A DNA stretch of 64,000 nt from assembly GCA_907165135.1 (NCBI GenBank), contig OU015569.1, positions 7,006,001 to 7,070,000 of the forward strand. The letters run 5' to 3'. This document shows, in pieces, positions 38,201-58,799 of this stretch; position 1 is the first letter of the stretch, and each line of letters begins with the position of its first letter. This DNA is from Oikopleura dioica. Lineage: Eukaryota; Chordata; Appendicularia; Copelata; Oikopleuridae. A program made the position numbers and the translations under genes. The notes below the pieces were generated by a model, which saw only the letters and a program-made list of their open reading frames with translations, was not told the origin of the DNA and did not search any database.

Positions 38201-38436
38201 ACAAGAACTAAAATCGTTGTTTGTAAAAAAAAATCTCAGCTCTGCGGAAGAAAACAAACGCTGCCCGTAAAGGTCTTTTGATGGACGGCAAAAAGTCCTC
38301 ACGAAAGCTTGAAAAGACCCAAGCTGGAGATTCAAAGCAAAAATGGGACTGGGAAATGGATCAGGACACTAAACTCGGTGCCATTGCCGAAGAAGCCGAA
38401 GCCGAGGCACCTGTTGGTCAGCTCGTTGATTACTAA
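32202..38436 (+). CDS. tetraspanin continuing into nine PDZ domains
   Basis: The N-terminal part is a tetraspanin. TM1 is NILFWFVGCGILSLGVW (32309-32385), TM2 ALILASGILFLVLSLVGTCG (33002-33126) and TM3 TITMAILCTCEIISIFVF (33220-33280). The large loop has HCCG and two more cysteines, and TM4 is at 33723-33880. The sequence runs on into PDZ modules at about 34046-34250, 34340-34590, 34748-35160, 35280-35520, 35840-36120, 36160-36530, 36775-37040, 37080-37310 and 37345-37690. Each has a (Y/F/W)GF or GIG loop and a GLk.GDR..E.N pattern as in NHERF/PDZK1 scaffolds. The tail is highly charged (KKKRKKRRKKK) and ends at 38434-38436. The tetraspanin and first PDZ frames differ by one base near 33990-34005; adding one A to the AAAG run of the QLPK codons joins them. 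A second missing A is at 37965-37969. Several introns use GA donors. If the fusion is wrong, the PDZ gene lacks a start codon before its first domain. Confidence 0.75.
32418..32860. mobile_element. TTAA-ended non-autonomous element in a tetraspanin intron
   Basis: The ends are inverted: TTAACTTCTCAAGGCACG at 32418 and CCCGTGTTTTGAGAAGTTAA at 32841-32860. The terminal TTAA on both sides fits a TTAA target duplication (piggyBac-type). Each end also has an inner palindrome GGTCCAATnATTGGACC (about 32439 and 32800). No transposase frame is present. Confidence 0.55.
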
Positions 38437-38546
38437 AACAATAATGAATCTTTTTAAACAATATAAACTTATCAAGTACATTCAAACCTACTTATGCCTG
38501 TATGACCCTTCTACCTGCCAAAACCAATTCAGTAAAAGTCTGTAAA

Positions 38547-38552
38547 AATAAA
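38547..38552 (+). promoter_or_regulatory. polyadenylation signal of the tetraspanin-PDZ gene
   Basis: AATAAA lies 110 bp after the stop codon and 185 bp before the urocanase start. Confidence 0.55.
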
Positions 38553-38736
38553 TATACATATTTATGAAGTGAATTTAAAAATAAGTGCGATGAATAAATC
38601 TCATTCAAGTGCATCGCAGACATTTGGTGATCACAAGATCGTAAAAATAAGGTCGTTTAAGTTGTTCCACCCCTCCCAGTTATGGTCAAGAAAATTTTTC
38701 GATGTCAATCACATAAGATCGAGAATTTGGCAAACG

Positions 38737-41700
38737 ATGACTTTATCTGAAGAAGATATAAGAGAGGGACTGGCCAATCTCTGCAAACCTTTACCTACAG
38801 GACTACTGGAACAAATTAACATATTTAAACAAATAATTTCAATCTTCTATTTCTTCGAAAAATTTGACAGAGAATCAGCACGCAAAATATTAAGAGATGT
38901 TTAAGGGTATAGTTATCGCTCAGGCCTACTTTGAGCTTGAACTCCTCTGGACTTGTAAATAGTGAGAATGTCCTTAAGTGCTAGAATTTAAGATCTATCT
39001 TAGATCTTACTATTGACAAGAGCTTTTTAAAAAATTCCTTCATTTTTGCCACGTGACGACCCCTCAAAGTTGGCATCTCGGCCAAAATAGGCTATATAAA
39101 CGGCCGAACTCCTCGAAATTTTACAAAAAAGTCCAGAATCTTTTTAAGTGGATTATGTAGGTCAGACCCTTATCTTAAAATTGACAAGAGCTTTTTTCAA
39201 TTACTAAATTTTTTCTTATAAAAATTTTTCGAAAATCGATTGAACCTATTTTTGACCTAAACAATCTCCTAAATTACCCTGAGGGCACTGCCCAAACTTA
39301 ACCGTTTTTATACCAGTTTGAAGCCCTAAGCATAAGCTTTCAAAAAATGTGTCATATGAAGCCCTTCTGAAGCTTCTTAAAATGGCCAAAATTTGGCTTA
39401 TGGGCAAAATGCATTAAAATTCGCCATTTTCAGTCTCAATTTCCGGAAAACCGGTTGAGATAGAGATAAAGGTCATGACTCATGAGGACTTTTTTGTTCA
39501 GAATTTCATGAGGATTCTAAAAATGGACTCAGATTAAAAATTTGAGACTTGGCAAAGAGCGATGACTATACCCTTAAATCAAGTGTAAAAGTTTCTAGGA
39601 TGCTCAGTTTTTGATCCACGAAAGAATTACCCGATCATCCGGGTTTGGACGAAAATGTTCCACACGCACCGAAGAGGGTTCATGGATTAGACTCAGAAGA
39701 AATACAACAAGCAATTTCTAATGCACTGCGATACTTTGATCGCGAAAGTCATGACCAATTACAGAAGGAGTTTCTTGAGGAGCTGAATGATTATGGGCAC
39801 ATCTACATGTACCGTTTTAGGCCGACTCGGATCCCTATCAAAGCTTATCCGGTTAATTTGTATCCATGCAAAACGAAGCAAGCTGCTTGCATGATGCACC
39901 AGATAATGAATAACTTAGGTAAGCAAGAAGTTTTAACGTCGAACAAAGAAATAGTTCATTTGTCACCTTAGTTCTGCGGTCAAATCGCTCGTTAAAGTTC
40001 GTATATGTAAAAGATTCTCGGCCTAATTCCAATAAAATTGTTATACTACTCTTGACGCAACCTTATTTCAGATTATGCCATCGCCCAATACCCGAACGAG
40101 CTCGTAACTTATGGAGGAAATGGACAGGTTAACCAGGGTCAAATAATATTCTATATTACATGTTTAGTGTTTCTGCTATTCTTGCGACCAAATGAGTTGT
40201 GTTTAGGTCTTTTCGAACTGGATTCAATTCCGGTTAACGATGTATTACTTGTCGATAATGAATGAAGAACAGACTCTTGTGATGAACTCCGGCCATCCGC
40301 TTGGCCTTTTTCCGAGTTCTAGAAATAGTCCGAGATGTATCATTACCAACGGAATGATGATTCCACGATTCTCGACGCCATCACAGTATCAAAATCCTTC
40401 GCGCTCGGAGTAACACAATACGGACAGATGACGGCTGGATCTTGGTGTTATATTGGTCCTCAAGCTATGGTGTGAGAGTCTTATTTTAAGGGTAATCCTA
40501 TACATCGGCGCGGCGCTGCTCGATCGATCCGCGCTCCGCCAGAACCTATTTTTCACTAGGCCATAGAATTCGACCGGAGTGAGATTTTTTTAAAATTCAA
40601 AAAGATTCGTAATCTTTAAACTCTCTTCTATTGCTCTAGCAAAAATGAAAAAAATCGGGAACGAGGAACTATCTGAAAACCGTCGGTTTCCTTCAAAGGA
40701 CATTTCCCGCCAGATTTTTCATTCAAATTTCACGAAAATCAGATGGTCTTGTAGAAAATCGTCTGCTCTACAATTCCTCTGATTTAGATTTTCCTTTAAC
40801 GTTCTCAAAAATTCTCGATGATAGTTTGAAGAGAGTGCTATTCTTCTCTGCCGGAGCGCGCCGTGAGAAATAGGAAGAAGAGAGGCGCGAGGAAGCATAG
40901 CGCTGTTTTAAAATGACCATGTAAAATAATTGAGAGCGCAAAAAGAAAATCTAAATCAGAGGAATTGTAGAGCAGACGATTCTCTACAAGACCATCTGAT
41001 TTTCGTGAAATTTGAATCAAAAATCTGGCGGGAAATGTCCTTTGAAGGAAACCGGCGGTTTTCAGATAGTTCCTCGTTCCCGATTTTTTCATTTTTGCTA
41101 GAGCAATAGAAGAGAGTTTAAGGATTCCGGTCGAATTTTATGGCCTTGTGAAAAATAGGTTCTGGCGGAGCGCGGATCGAGAGAGAAGCGCCACGCCGAT
41201 GTATAGGATTACCCTTAAATGCTCTCAATGCCTTACGTTTTACATCATTTAAAAAGGAATTGTACATGGAACAACACTGACCGTTCTTAACGCCTTTCGG
41301 AGGAAGTTTGACTCGTCCAATGGCGCAGGTCGAGTGTTCATCACCTCTGGACTTGGTGGTATGAGCGGTGCCCAAGCAAAGGCTGCCACAATTTGTGGCT
41401 GCGTTGGAGTTATCGCAGAGATCGACAAAAGTCATTTGATCAAACGCCAGAAACAAGGATGGCTCGATATTTACACAGATGATGTTGATGAAATCATCTC
41501 CTAATTCGACATTATCGCGAGGAAAAAGAGCCACTTCGATAGGCATTGGGTTCATATTTGCCTGTGGAAAATGATGCTTTCTAAAAGCTTCTTTCAAAGT
41601 TTATCTTAAAATAATGAATGAACCAAAAAAGGCTACCACGGAAATATAGTTCGTTTGTGGGAGAAGGTGGTGGAAGTTTACGAGAAAACTGGCGAGCTCC

Positions 41701-42978
41701 TTGTTGATATTGGCTCAGATCAAACGAGTTGTCATGATATCCGCGGTGGTGGATACCTTCCGATAGAATTGACAGCGGAAGAAGCTAAAACATACATAGG
41801 AATGGTTGCATAAATTGCATCAAATGAAAATCAAAAAGAAAATCATTAGCGAACCTTAAAAGCAACAAACGAGGAAAAATATTTGGAGCTGGTTCGGGAA
41901 CACTCCGCCGTCATATAGACGCCCTTAACAAACTTTCAAAAGCTGGACTTTACTTTTTGACTACGGGAATGCTTTTCTCCTTGAAGCTGGGCGAGCTGGA
42001 GCAAACGTATTTGAGAGCGGATCGACAACGAAATTCAAGTACCCTAGCTACGTACAACACATTATGGGAGACATTTTCAGGTTCAGTAGCGATGAGAGCT
42101 TTCCGAAAATCACCTTCTTTTAAGTCTTGGATTTGGTCCTTACCGCTGGATTTGCTCATCCGGAAAGCCATCAGATTTATCTAAAACGGACGAAATCGCA
42201 ATTTCTGTATTAGAAGGAATTGTCAACGAGGGAATCTCTGACGCCTCCAAGCAACAGTACCAAGACAATCTCCGCTGGATAAAAGAAGCAGACAAGCACA
42301 AATTGGTCGTCGGCTCTCAAGCGCGAATCTTGTACACTGACATGAAGGTAAAAGTTACTGTTAACACGATTAATATGAGACTAGGGTCGTTGGAAACTTG
42401 CAGAAGCGTTCAATGATGCAGTCGCAAAAGGAGTCATCAGTGCCCCAGTTATCTTGTCAAGAGATCACCACGATGTTTCAGGTAGTCAGTTATATACTGT
42501 CTCGTTTTAGAGTCATCCATTTGAGTAGATTCTTAATACGTATTCAGGGACTGACTCGCCTTTCCGCGAAACGAGTAATATTTACGATGGATCGGGGGTG
42601 ACAGCCGATATGGCAGTGCAAAATTGTCTAGGTTCGGTATTTCGTAGGCAGTGCAAATTTACTAAAATGACTCAAAGGAGACGCCGCACGAGGGGCAACC
42701 TGGGTGTCGCTGCATAACGGCGGCGGTGTAGGATGGGGTGAAGTGATGAACGGTGGCTTCGGTCATGTGCTTGACGGTTCGGAAGAACAGATAATCAAGG
42801 CAAGACGTTTTCTATCATGGGATGTAGCAAACGGTGTAGCAAGACGCTGCTGGTCAGGTATATGCACCTGCGAAGAAATTAAGGCTGATGATATTTTTAA
42901 GGAAATGCGCTTGCGAAAATTGCGATTCAAGAAGCAATGGACAAAAATCCAAATTTGATCATCACGCTACCACATTAG
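38737..42978 (+). CDS. UROC1: urocanate hydratase (urocanase)
   Basis: Cytosolic NAD-dependent enzyme of histidine breakdown that converts urocanate to imidazolonepropionate. Exon 1 (38737-38800, MTLSEEDIREGLANLCKPLP) joins across an 824-bp intron with a GA donor to the exon at 39625 (VPHAPKR, ALRYFDRESHDQL, GHIYMYRF). The conserved core follows: NELVTYGGNGQ, SGHPLGLFPSSR, GQMTAGSWCYIGPQ, GLGGMSGAQAKAA, GFGPYRWICSSG, SRDHHDVSGTDSPFRETSN, LHNGGGVGWGEVMNGGFG and NGVARRCWSGNALAKIA. Stop at 42976-42978. The exons from 42108 to the end read cleanly. Five single-base corrections are needed before that: A run 40391-40394, CC 41500-41501, TT 41535-41536, AA 41899-41900 and T run 41954-41958. Each looks like one missing base. 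Two TTAA-flanked elements enlarge its introns. The protein looks full-length, so sequence error is more likely than a pseudogene, but that is not proven. Confidence 0.85.
38901..39577. mobile_element. TTAA-flanked element in urocanase intron 1
   Basis: TTAA at 38901-38904 is followed by GGGTATAGTTATCGCTC. The right end is its near-perfect inverse, GAGCGATGACTATACCC, before TTAA at 39574-39577. The body (about 670 bp) is AT-rich, with no coding frame of note. Removing it leaves an intron of about 150 bp. The structure fits a non-autonomous piggyBac-type (TTAA) element. Confidence 0.72.
40486..41218. mobile_element. TTAA-flanked foldback element in a urocanase intron
   Basis: TTAA lies at 40486-40489 and 41215-41218. 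The termini are GGGTAATCCTATACATCGG and its inverse. The arms (about 40490-40810 and 40905-41214) are nearly identical inverted copies, for example GGGAACGAGGAACTATCTG near 40660 and its inverse near 41065, around a loop of about 100 bp. The single strand would fold into a hairpin of about 300 bp. It shares the TTAA-GGGTA start with the element at 38901-39577. Without it the host intron would be about 60-70 bp. Confidence 0.8.
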
Positions 42979-43880
42979 AGTCTTGGAGTATATTGGACTC
43001 TGTTCTTCAATAGCATATCTAGTGACTTAAAATTTGAATAAAATCTTATTGAATTGAATTTATTATCGCTTGTTGTTTACATATCAGAAAAATACGCTAC
43101 CAAGAAGGGGTAGAATATGAAATAGAAAGAACTAGAGAAAGTATAGAGAGCAGTAGCTTAGTACAAAGATGGAAAAATGCATAATTTGGTCAAGAATATC
43201 TTTCACTCAAAAACTCTTCTTTTCTTTATCAAAGAAAGTCAATATTCAAGACATTGAATTTTAAGTACAATTTCACAGTGCAAGCATCATGATTCGTAAA
43301 TCATGATCGATTTAAAGCCGTAGTGTAATTTTTCGTGCACTTATGTATTCGAACACTTGAGTATTCGCGCGAAAAGTTTTGTCGAGCTATTCTAGAGTTG
43401 ACCATCTTCCAAATGGCGCGGTTGGCAGGGCAGAAATATATTAAGTTGAGTTTTGTCAACAGCTGAAATTGTAGTCGAGGCTTTTGGAGCAGAGTTGAGG
43501 GGCCGATTTCTTGGTACACAGACTTGTGTACTTTTGCAAATGCGGTTTGAAGATTATAGATGCGTTCTGAAGAAACAAATTTAAATGGGCTACTCTACTC
43601 TTCGGCATACGAGTAGACATTCATTCGAGATGGAGTTGCTGTGGATTATGATTTTTGCTACTATGTTAGTACATTTATTTACTGAGTTTAGATACTTTAA
43701 GTAAGTTCAAAAAGTTTTCTGTAAAAAATGAATTATAATTAACATGGAATTGATTTAAAGATAATATTAGTGATTTACGTACATAGACTTTCACCTTATT
43801 TTATTTTTTTACGAACGAGTGAATTTTCACTGTTGTTTTTTCGCCAATTCTAAAGGAAAAATTTCATCATTTACGGTATC
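42979..43880. other. intergenic region, urocanase 3' flank
   Basis: AATAAA at 43037-43042 is a likely polyadenylation signal for urocanase. The rest, up to the 3' end of the convergent protein kinase D gene, holds no recognised gene. Confidence 0.5.
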
Positions 43881-43902
43881 CTGCGGAAGATTAATTATTA
43901 CT

Positions 43903-53710
<9,808 letters not shown>

Positions 53711-55367
53711 TGACTGCTAGTACTACTTCTGAGGGGCGATGTGCCAGTGCATTATTCTAGTCATCAACACCTCGGGCGCTTACTTTTTGGCTTATCAAGG
53801 CAGCGGTGTAGCTTTCGTCCATCTTGTCTGTCATTTTCTTCAATTATTAGGCTATCTTTCGAAACTTCCTTCTTTTTTCTTTTCTTTGCTCTCCTTGCCG
53901 TTTTCTTTGAACTTCTATCTCATTTCACGATTCCAGTCTGAAAGCAAGAATTCGGGTAAACCTTGAATAATATAAGCCCTGCGCGCTCGTTGAAGAGAAC
54001 TATCAAAGGCGCTGATCACTCATTCATAAAATAATCATAGGTTACACGTACAAGTGCGATCATCCATTACTTATTCAGGTGCTTTCTCTGGGGGATAGAT
54101 TTATTTTCGCGGGTTAGCTTCGGAGGCAGGGCTGCCCTTTCGTTCTAGCGGCAACATTCTAGCGCCCGCCCGAACGCTATCGGAAGACGCTGGAGAGGAT
54201 AATGAGGAGAGAAGGAAAACCGAAACGGGGACGATATTCGATTCGCTCGTTTTTTCTCTTCGCTGTTCGGGCTCATCCTCTCTAAATGTCGTCCCACGAT
54301 GTTCTTAAGGTCGCCTGCCACTAGATAGCGCAATTCTCTTGTTGAAGTCGGCGGGGTGCGCGGCAGTGGAGACAGGTTTTTATGAGTTAGAAGAAGCTGT
54401 ATGTTTTGGGTGAGTCACTGGGCTCTAACGGGAGGCTCTCGCGCGCCCCTGAAGAGCAGAAAACGCTCGAAACGCGCGCACACCCTAGCCCAAAGCTCAT
54501 TCCATGGTCAGTCCTTACTGTAACTCCTTTTTCCGCCTTCACATTGAGAAACAATGCTTCTCCCCGACCGCTGGCCCCCCATTGGTCGACTAGAAAGGGA
54601 CTGCAGGAGGTCTGAGAAGCGAGAAAAAAACATAACAAGGTGCCCATCAAGTCGTTAACAATAATTACGATTTTCTTTTTGAACTTTCGTCACCAATTAC
54701 GTCATGAGAATAAGTTAAGCTAGACTCAAGGCTAGTCAGCCTGATGACCTTGCTTTTCAAAGAAAATTAATTATTGGACTAAGTTATTGGGTAAGTCTTA
54801 CCAGTTATTATCGACACTAGAAGTGGTAAGTTCAAATCTAACGATTTTTCTAACGCCTTTCCCTTAGAATTTCTAATCATCGCATTCGCTATCCAATAAG
54901 CGCGCGTTTTCGAAAAACTCTAGTGGATGGGTTCTGATGGAAGACACAAACTGCTCAGAGAGGAGTTTGAAAGCGCGCGTTTCTTGGCGCTTTTCTGATT
55001 AGAAACTTTTTCTTCCAAATTTCTAAAGAACTACGAACTTAGCTTTAGAAATTCTAAGTTTAGAATGTAAGTCCGTTTAAGAAACAATTTCAGATTTTAA
55101 TTTACCGACTTTACCAATAATTTATCGACACTCCGTATTAATAACCGCAGTCACTAAGAAACATTGTCCACAAGACGAAAACAGTATATAATGAGAATAA
55201 AATCATGCTCTTAGGGAACATTCTGCTATTAGCTCGAACGAGAAAAAACGATTATGATGCGTCGATTCAGCGAGAAAGATAAAGATGCAGATGACAATTG
55301 TCAATTGAAAACATGACTCGAACTTTTATTTGAGCAAAACAGAGGCAGTCAGCTCTCTAGCCGAGCA
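53711..55367. other. intergenic region upstream of protein kinase D
   Basis: No recognisable gene. Short open frames on both strands show no family likeness and no splice structure. This probably includes the promoter of the PKD gene. Confidence 0.4.
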
Positions 55368-56147
55368 AAATGCATAACCAAGCACTCGTAGTTGCGTTTT
55401 TCGTAGAGTGTCACTTGCGCGCTCTTTTCGTAAAATAGGACATCTCCTGAAAAACAGAATCATTCTATTGCTGCGTTATCAATTCTTTTCAGCGTGGGAA
55501 TTAAATAGAATTTAGATTAACTATTACTCATAATCTATTAGTTAATAACTAATTATAATTCTTGTTGCCTTCCATGCTTTCGGTGACAGCGATAAATTTC
55601 GATCCACTGGAACTCTTAAGAATACATAGATCTCATATAAAATCTCATTTTACCGCGTCTTTGAAGTAAATAGATATGTCCCCAGAGGAACTCTTCAAGA
55701 TCGAAGAATACGTATTTTTTCTCCCGCAACACAACTTCAGCTCCATATCTACTGGCTGTTTAGGTTTGTCGATTTCCTCATTTCTCATTTCTGATCAGCA
55801 TTCTCTCAAACTTCCCTGGTTATCGTCGATGTAGATTTTCAAGCTGCTCTCGTGGCGCTTCGGGTGGTACTCGGTTTCTGGACGCTCACGCGTTGTAATT
55901 TCTACCTCCACCGAACTCTTAAAATGAAGTCTATTTGATAGAAATTTGCTTCGGATCATAAGTTTACATTTCCAAAAATTTAAGACGCGTTTTAGTGACG
56001 AAGGTTTCGAAGTCTTCGCCGGAGATGCCATTTCGCACTTCGTACCCGACACACCCTCCATCGATCTAAGAATGCAATTTTTCCCATCATTACTAGAAAA
56101 CCCTCATTACTTTTGATCTTCTTGAGAAGAAACAACTTTTTCTCTTC
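55368..56147 (-). CDS. unrecognised small multi-exon gene
   Basis: I do not recognise the family. On the minus strand, MEDGREKVVSSQEDQK (about 56100-56147) splices at gtaatg to an exon starting IDGGCVGYEVRNGISGEDF (56066). A 38-bp GT-AG intron leads to LHFKSSVEVEITTRERPETE and SSLKIYIDDNQG. Another GT-AG intron of about 55 bp leads to SRYGAEVVLREKKYVFFDLE (about 55680-55750). Further 3', exons near 55560-55620 and 55368-55450 (DVLFYEKSAQVTLYEKRNYE, then a stop) probably belong to it, but frame and splice sites there are ambiguous. No signal peptide or membrane segment is seen. The first four exons join in frame at canonical sites, which is the main evidence that this is a real gene. Confidence 0.45.
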
Positions 56148-56536
56148 CATCTTCCATCTGGTTTCATGTGATTTTTCGGATTATCTTTTTGGCGGAAATC
56201 TGGCTAAATGAAAAGTCTCCTTTCCAAAAATAAAAGTGGCTTTGTAGAGGGCCCTTGTAATCTAAGCATGTCTTTTGAAAGCAGATCACCAGACAAAAAC
56301 TAATTTTCCTTATAAGTTATATATTGTTGTAATTATCTTGGAGGGCAACGGATGGGCAGTTGCTCATTGTTCTCCGTAAAATACAAGCGACAATACTCGA
56401 TAGCTGCCAACATTAACATGCCGTCGATGAATCACAACTAAATGCAGTACGTCGGTCTCCAAGGACCTAGCCTTTGGTAAACATAACACGTATTTATGCT
56501 GAAAACTGCAAACACGGGTTTCAGATTGTTTCCACA

Positions 56537-57597
56537 ATGTTTAAGATTTTTGTGGCGAGTTTGCTGCACGAGGCTGTCGGGGTTTCGTGTATCGTTTGCT
56601 CGTCTGTTCGAGAAGAGTCAGTCAAGGTGACCGAAAACAGCGAGCTATTGAACGAGTGTTTTATTTAGTCCTTTTCTGGATCAGTGGCATCCATCGGTTC
56701 CAAAGGAGATTGCTGGAGACAGCCGAAAGCTGCCAACTTCCGCTCAGAGGAATGCGCGCTCGGATGCTACTCGCTTTACTACGCCATGCAGAGTAAATAC
56801 CAATACCACGTTAATTCGTTGTTACAAACAAGTGGCTAGTTGAAGACACGGACAAAGGCAAAATCGAAAAACGAGTGGTAGAGCGTGGATGTCAATTCGA
56901 TATCGATGGCGAGGCAGGAGTACGATTCCGCTTTCCTTCCGATGGAACATGCGCCGGAATGTGCAAAGTGGCACTCCGGGAGAAAAATTACGGAAATTAT
57001 GGAACGATAAACGCTATTTTCGACACAAGTAGCTCCGCAACAGGTTCATATATCATTTGTATAAAGTACCTCTTTTATTTCAATCGTTAATCTTTCGAAA
57101 GGAAACTCGTATCCGTACGGTTCTCTGGAATGGTCTGCCGCTGGTCCTCTTCGTTGTCATCAGTGTTCAACGCACGGGCGCGTGGAATCAAGCGCAGATA
57201 TCTCTTGCTTGAGGCCAGAGGGATCAGGCTCAACCTGTCCCTCTGTCAACGCAACAAGTTGCTACGAGACAACTGCCTTATTCAACGTGACAGATGAATT
57301 TGGAGAGAAAAAGTAATTCGCGCGCAACGACTTTTGAGATAGAATTAATTAAGTGAATATGCTTTTGCAGAACGAGGCTGCAGCAGCGCGAAATCAAATT
57401 CTCTAACAGACTCGATTTTCTCGAAAAGTCACGAGCTCTTTAACGATACTGAACGCGAGCTGACCACACATTTCTGCAACGGAAATGGATGTAACTCAGC
57501 ATTTCCAGAAGAAGTATTAGATTTGGACAGTTCAGCTTCCAGCCTAAACAATTTTGGAATGCTCTCGGCTTTTATTCTCCTTCAAAATGCCTTATAA
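56537..57597 (+). CDS. Ly-6/uPAR-type GPI-anchored surface protein
   Basis: Predicted secreted protein of about 285 residues with a signal peptide (MFKIFVASLLHEAVGVS) and two cysteine-rich regions. The first begins CIVCSS and includes CWRQP, CALGC and GTCAGMC. The second (57160-57500) starts RCHQCSTHG, then C, CPS, SCYE, and closes with CNGNGCN, the signature end of a Ly-6/three-finger domain. The C-terminus (MLSAFILLQNAL) is hydrophobic, as in a GPI-anchor signal. Exons: 56537-56626, 56669-56792, 56840-57043, 57102-57312, 57371-57597. The last join is off by one base with the GT donor at 57313. A GA donor a few bases earlier, or one A fewer in the preceding A run, would restore it. The first domain is unusual in lacking the closing CN motif. 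Confidence 0.72.
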
Positions 57598-58056
57598 ACC
57601 GATTACTATACTTCAAATATATATAGCTCTATACTTTAAGTTGCATTTTTGAAAGTCCAATATTATAAACTTCAAGCTGCGAATGCAAGGCCGCACATTT
57701 TTGCGGCTGCGCGCATAATCAATTTCAATTTCTCGATCTATTTTTAAGAATGTAGGTCGAATTTAACTTAATTTCAACAGTTTATATTTTCAGCGGCACA
57801 AAAAATGAACACGTGATTTGTGTTGTAATAGAATAGAAATTCTAGATATAATAATCAAAAAATGGGCCACTTTTGTCGAGGCTTTGATTATTATATCCAA
57901 GAAGATGTTTTGAAAGCGATTGAAAGACTTCCGGGAATGAAAACGTTTTTGACAAATGTAGTTGCTTCAATATTGTCGACAACGGCAGGGAATACTGTGC
58001 GTTTGTTTATTCAGTAGGTCGGGCCAGAGTTGACTCGATTTGTGTAATTTGTACTT

Positions 58057-58450
58057 CTAAATAGTGTTGATTGAGATTGCATTTCTGATTATCGAACCTT
58101 GAACTGCTGGAGAAGGGTTTTGCCTCTGCGAGAGCATGAAGGAAGGGAGCTTCTTCTTGCACATATAAAGAAGTGGCCCTCCTATCAGAACTAAGATGAC
58201 GATGATTGAAATTATTGCTTTTGCTCCTCCCGTCAGTTCCCTAATCAAGCAATAGTTCACATGAAGATGTTGAGATGACTCACTGTTCGGTTCCTGGGTA
58301 TTCCCAGTTCCCATCCGCTGCATTCTGCCAAATTTTGTTTTGATCGGTCTCCGCGGGCTTCAATCTCTGTAGAAGATCTTCGTCCTGTATCTTCTTAAAT
58401 TGCCCTCCACTGGAACTCAACTCGCCCAGTGGATTCTCCATTTCAGCCAT
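58057..58450 (-). CDS. small single-pass membrane protein, family unknown
   Basis: Two exons (58284-58450 and 58057-58240) join at a GT-AG intron of 43 bp and give exactly 116 residues. The N-terminal half is hydrophilic and acidic (MAEMENPLGELSSSGGQFKK, DEDLLQRLKP). The middle is a clear transmembrane segment (AIISIIVILVLIGGPLLYM) followed by CKKK, so the N-terminus is probably outside. The C-terminal tail of about 35 residues is polar. No family is recognised. Confidence 0.6.
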
Positions 58451-58799
58451 AGCTCTCCTGGCGTTTTTTTTTTCTTTCAATTATTCTATTTTTCTCTCTT
58501 CAGGATTTATTCTCGGCAGGAGATCGAAAGCAGGGGTTCGCTATCTCGCCAATGAAACTTGTGCGGACGCTTTGCCCAGCGGGAAATGCTCAGTAAGACA
58601 ACCTCCCCGCACCATCAACACTGGTGCAAAAACGTAAAACATGAAATTATAGCGTTTTCTCCCTGCCATTTTTGAATTGGTTTTGATTTGCATCATTTTC
58701 TGGAAACGTGCAACTTATGTTTACAAATTCCGGGAAGGAGTGGTGATTGATTATGGATTTGAGGAAAAGCATAGAATATTCTAGTTGGCAAGGGCTTAT

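Noticed and set aside
43301-43519. Open minus-strand frame after urocanase
   Set aside because: No family likeness, no splice sites, and it overlaps the 3' flanks of two convergent genes.
54387-54650. Minus-strand frame of 87 codons between PKD and the Ly-6 gene
   Set aside because: No homology seen, no introns in frame, and an equally open frame on the other strand.
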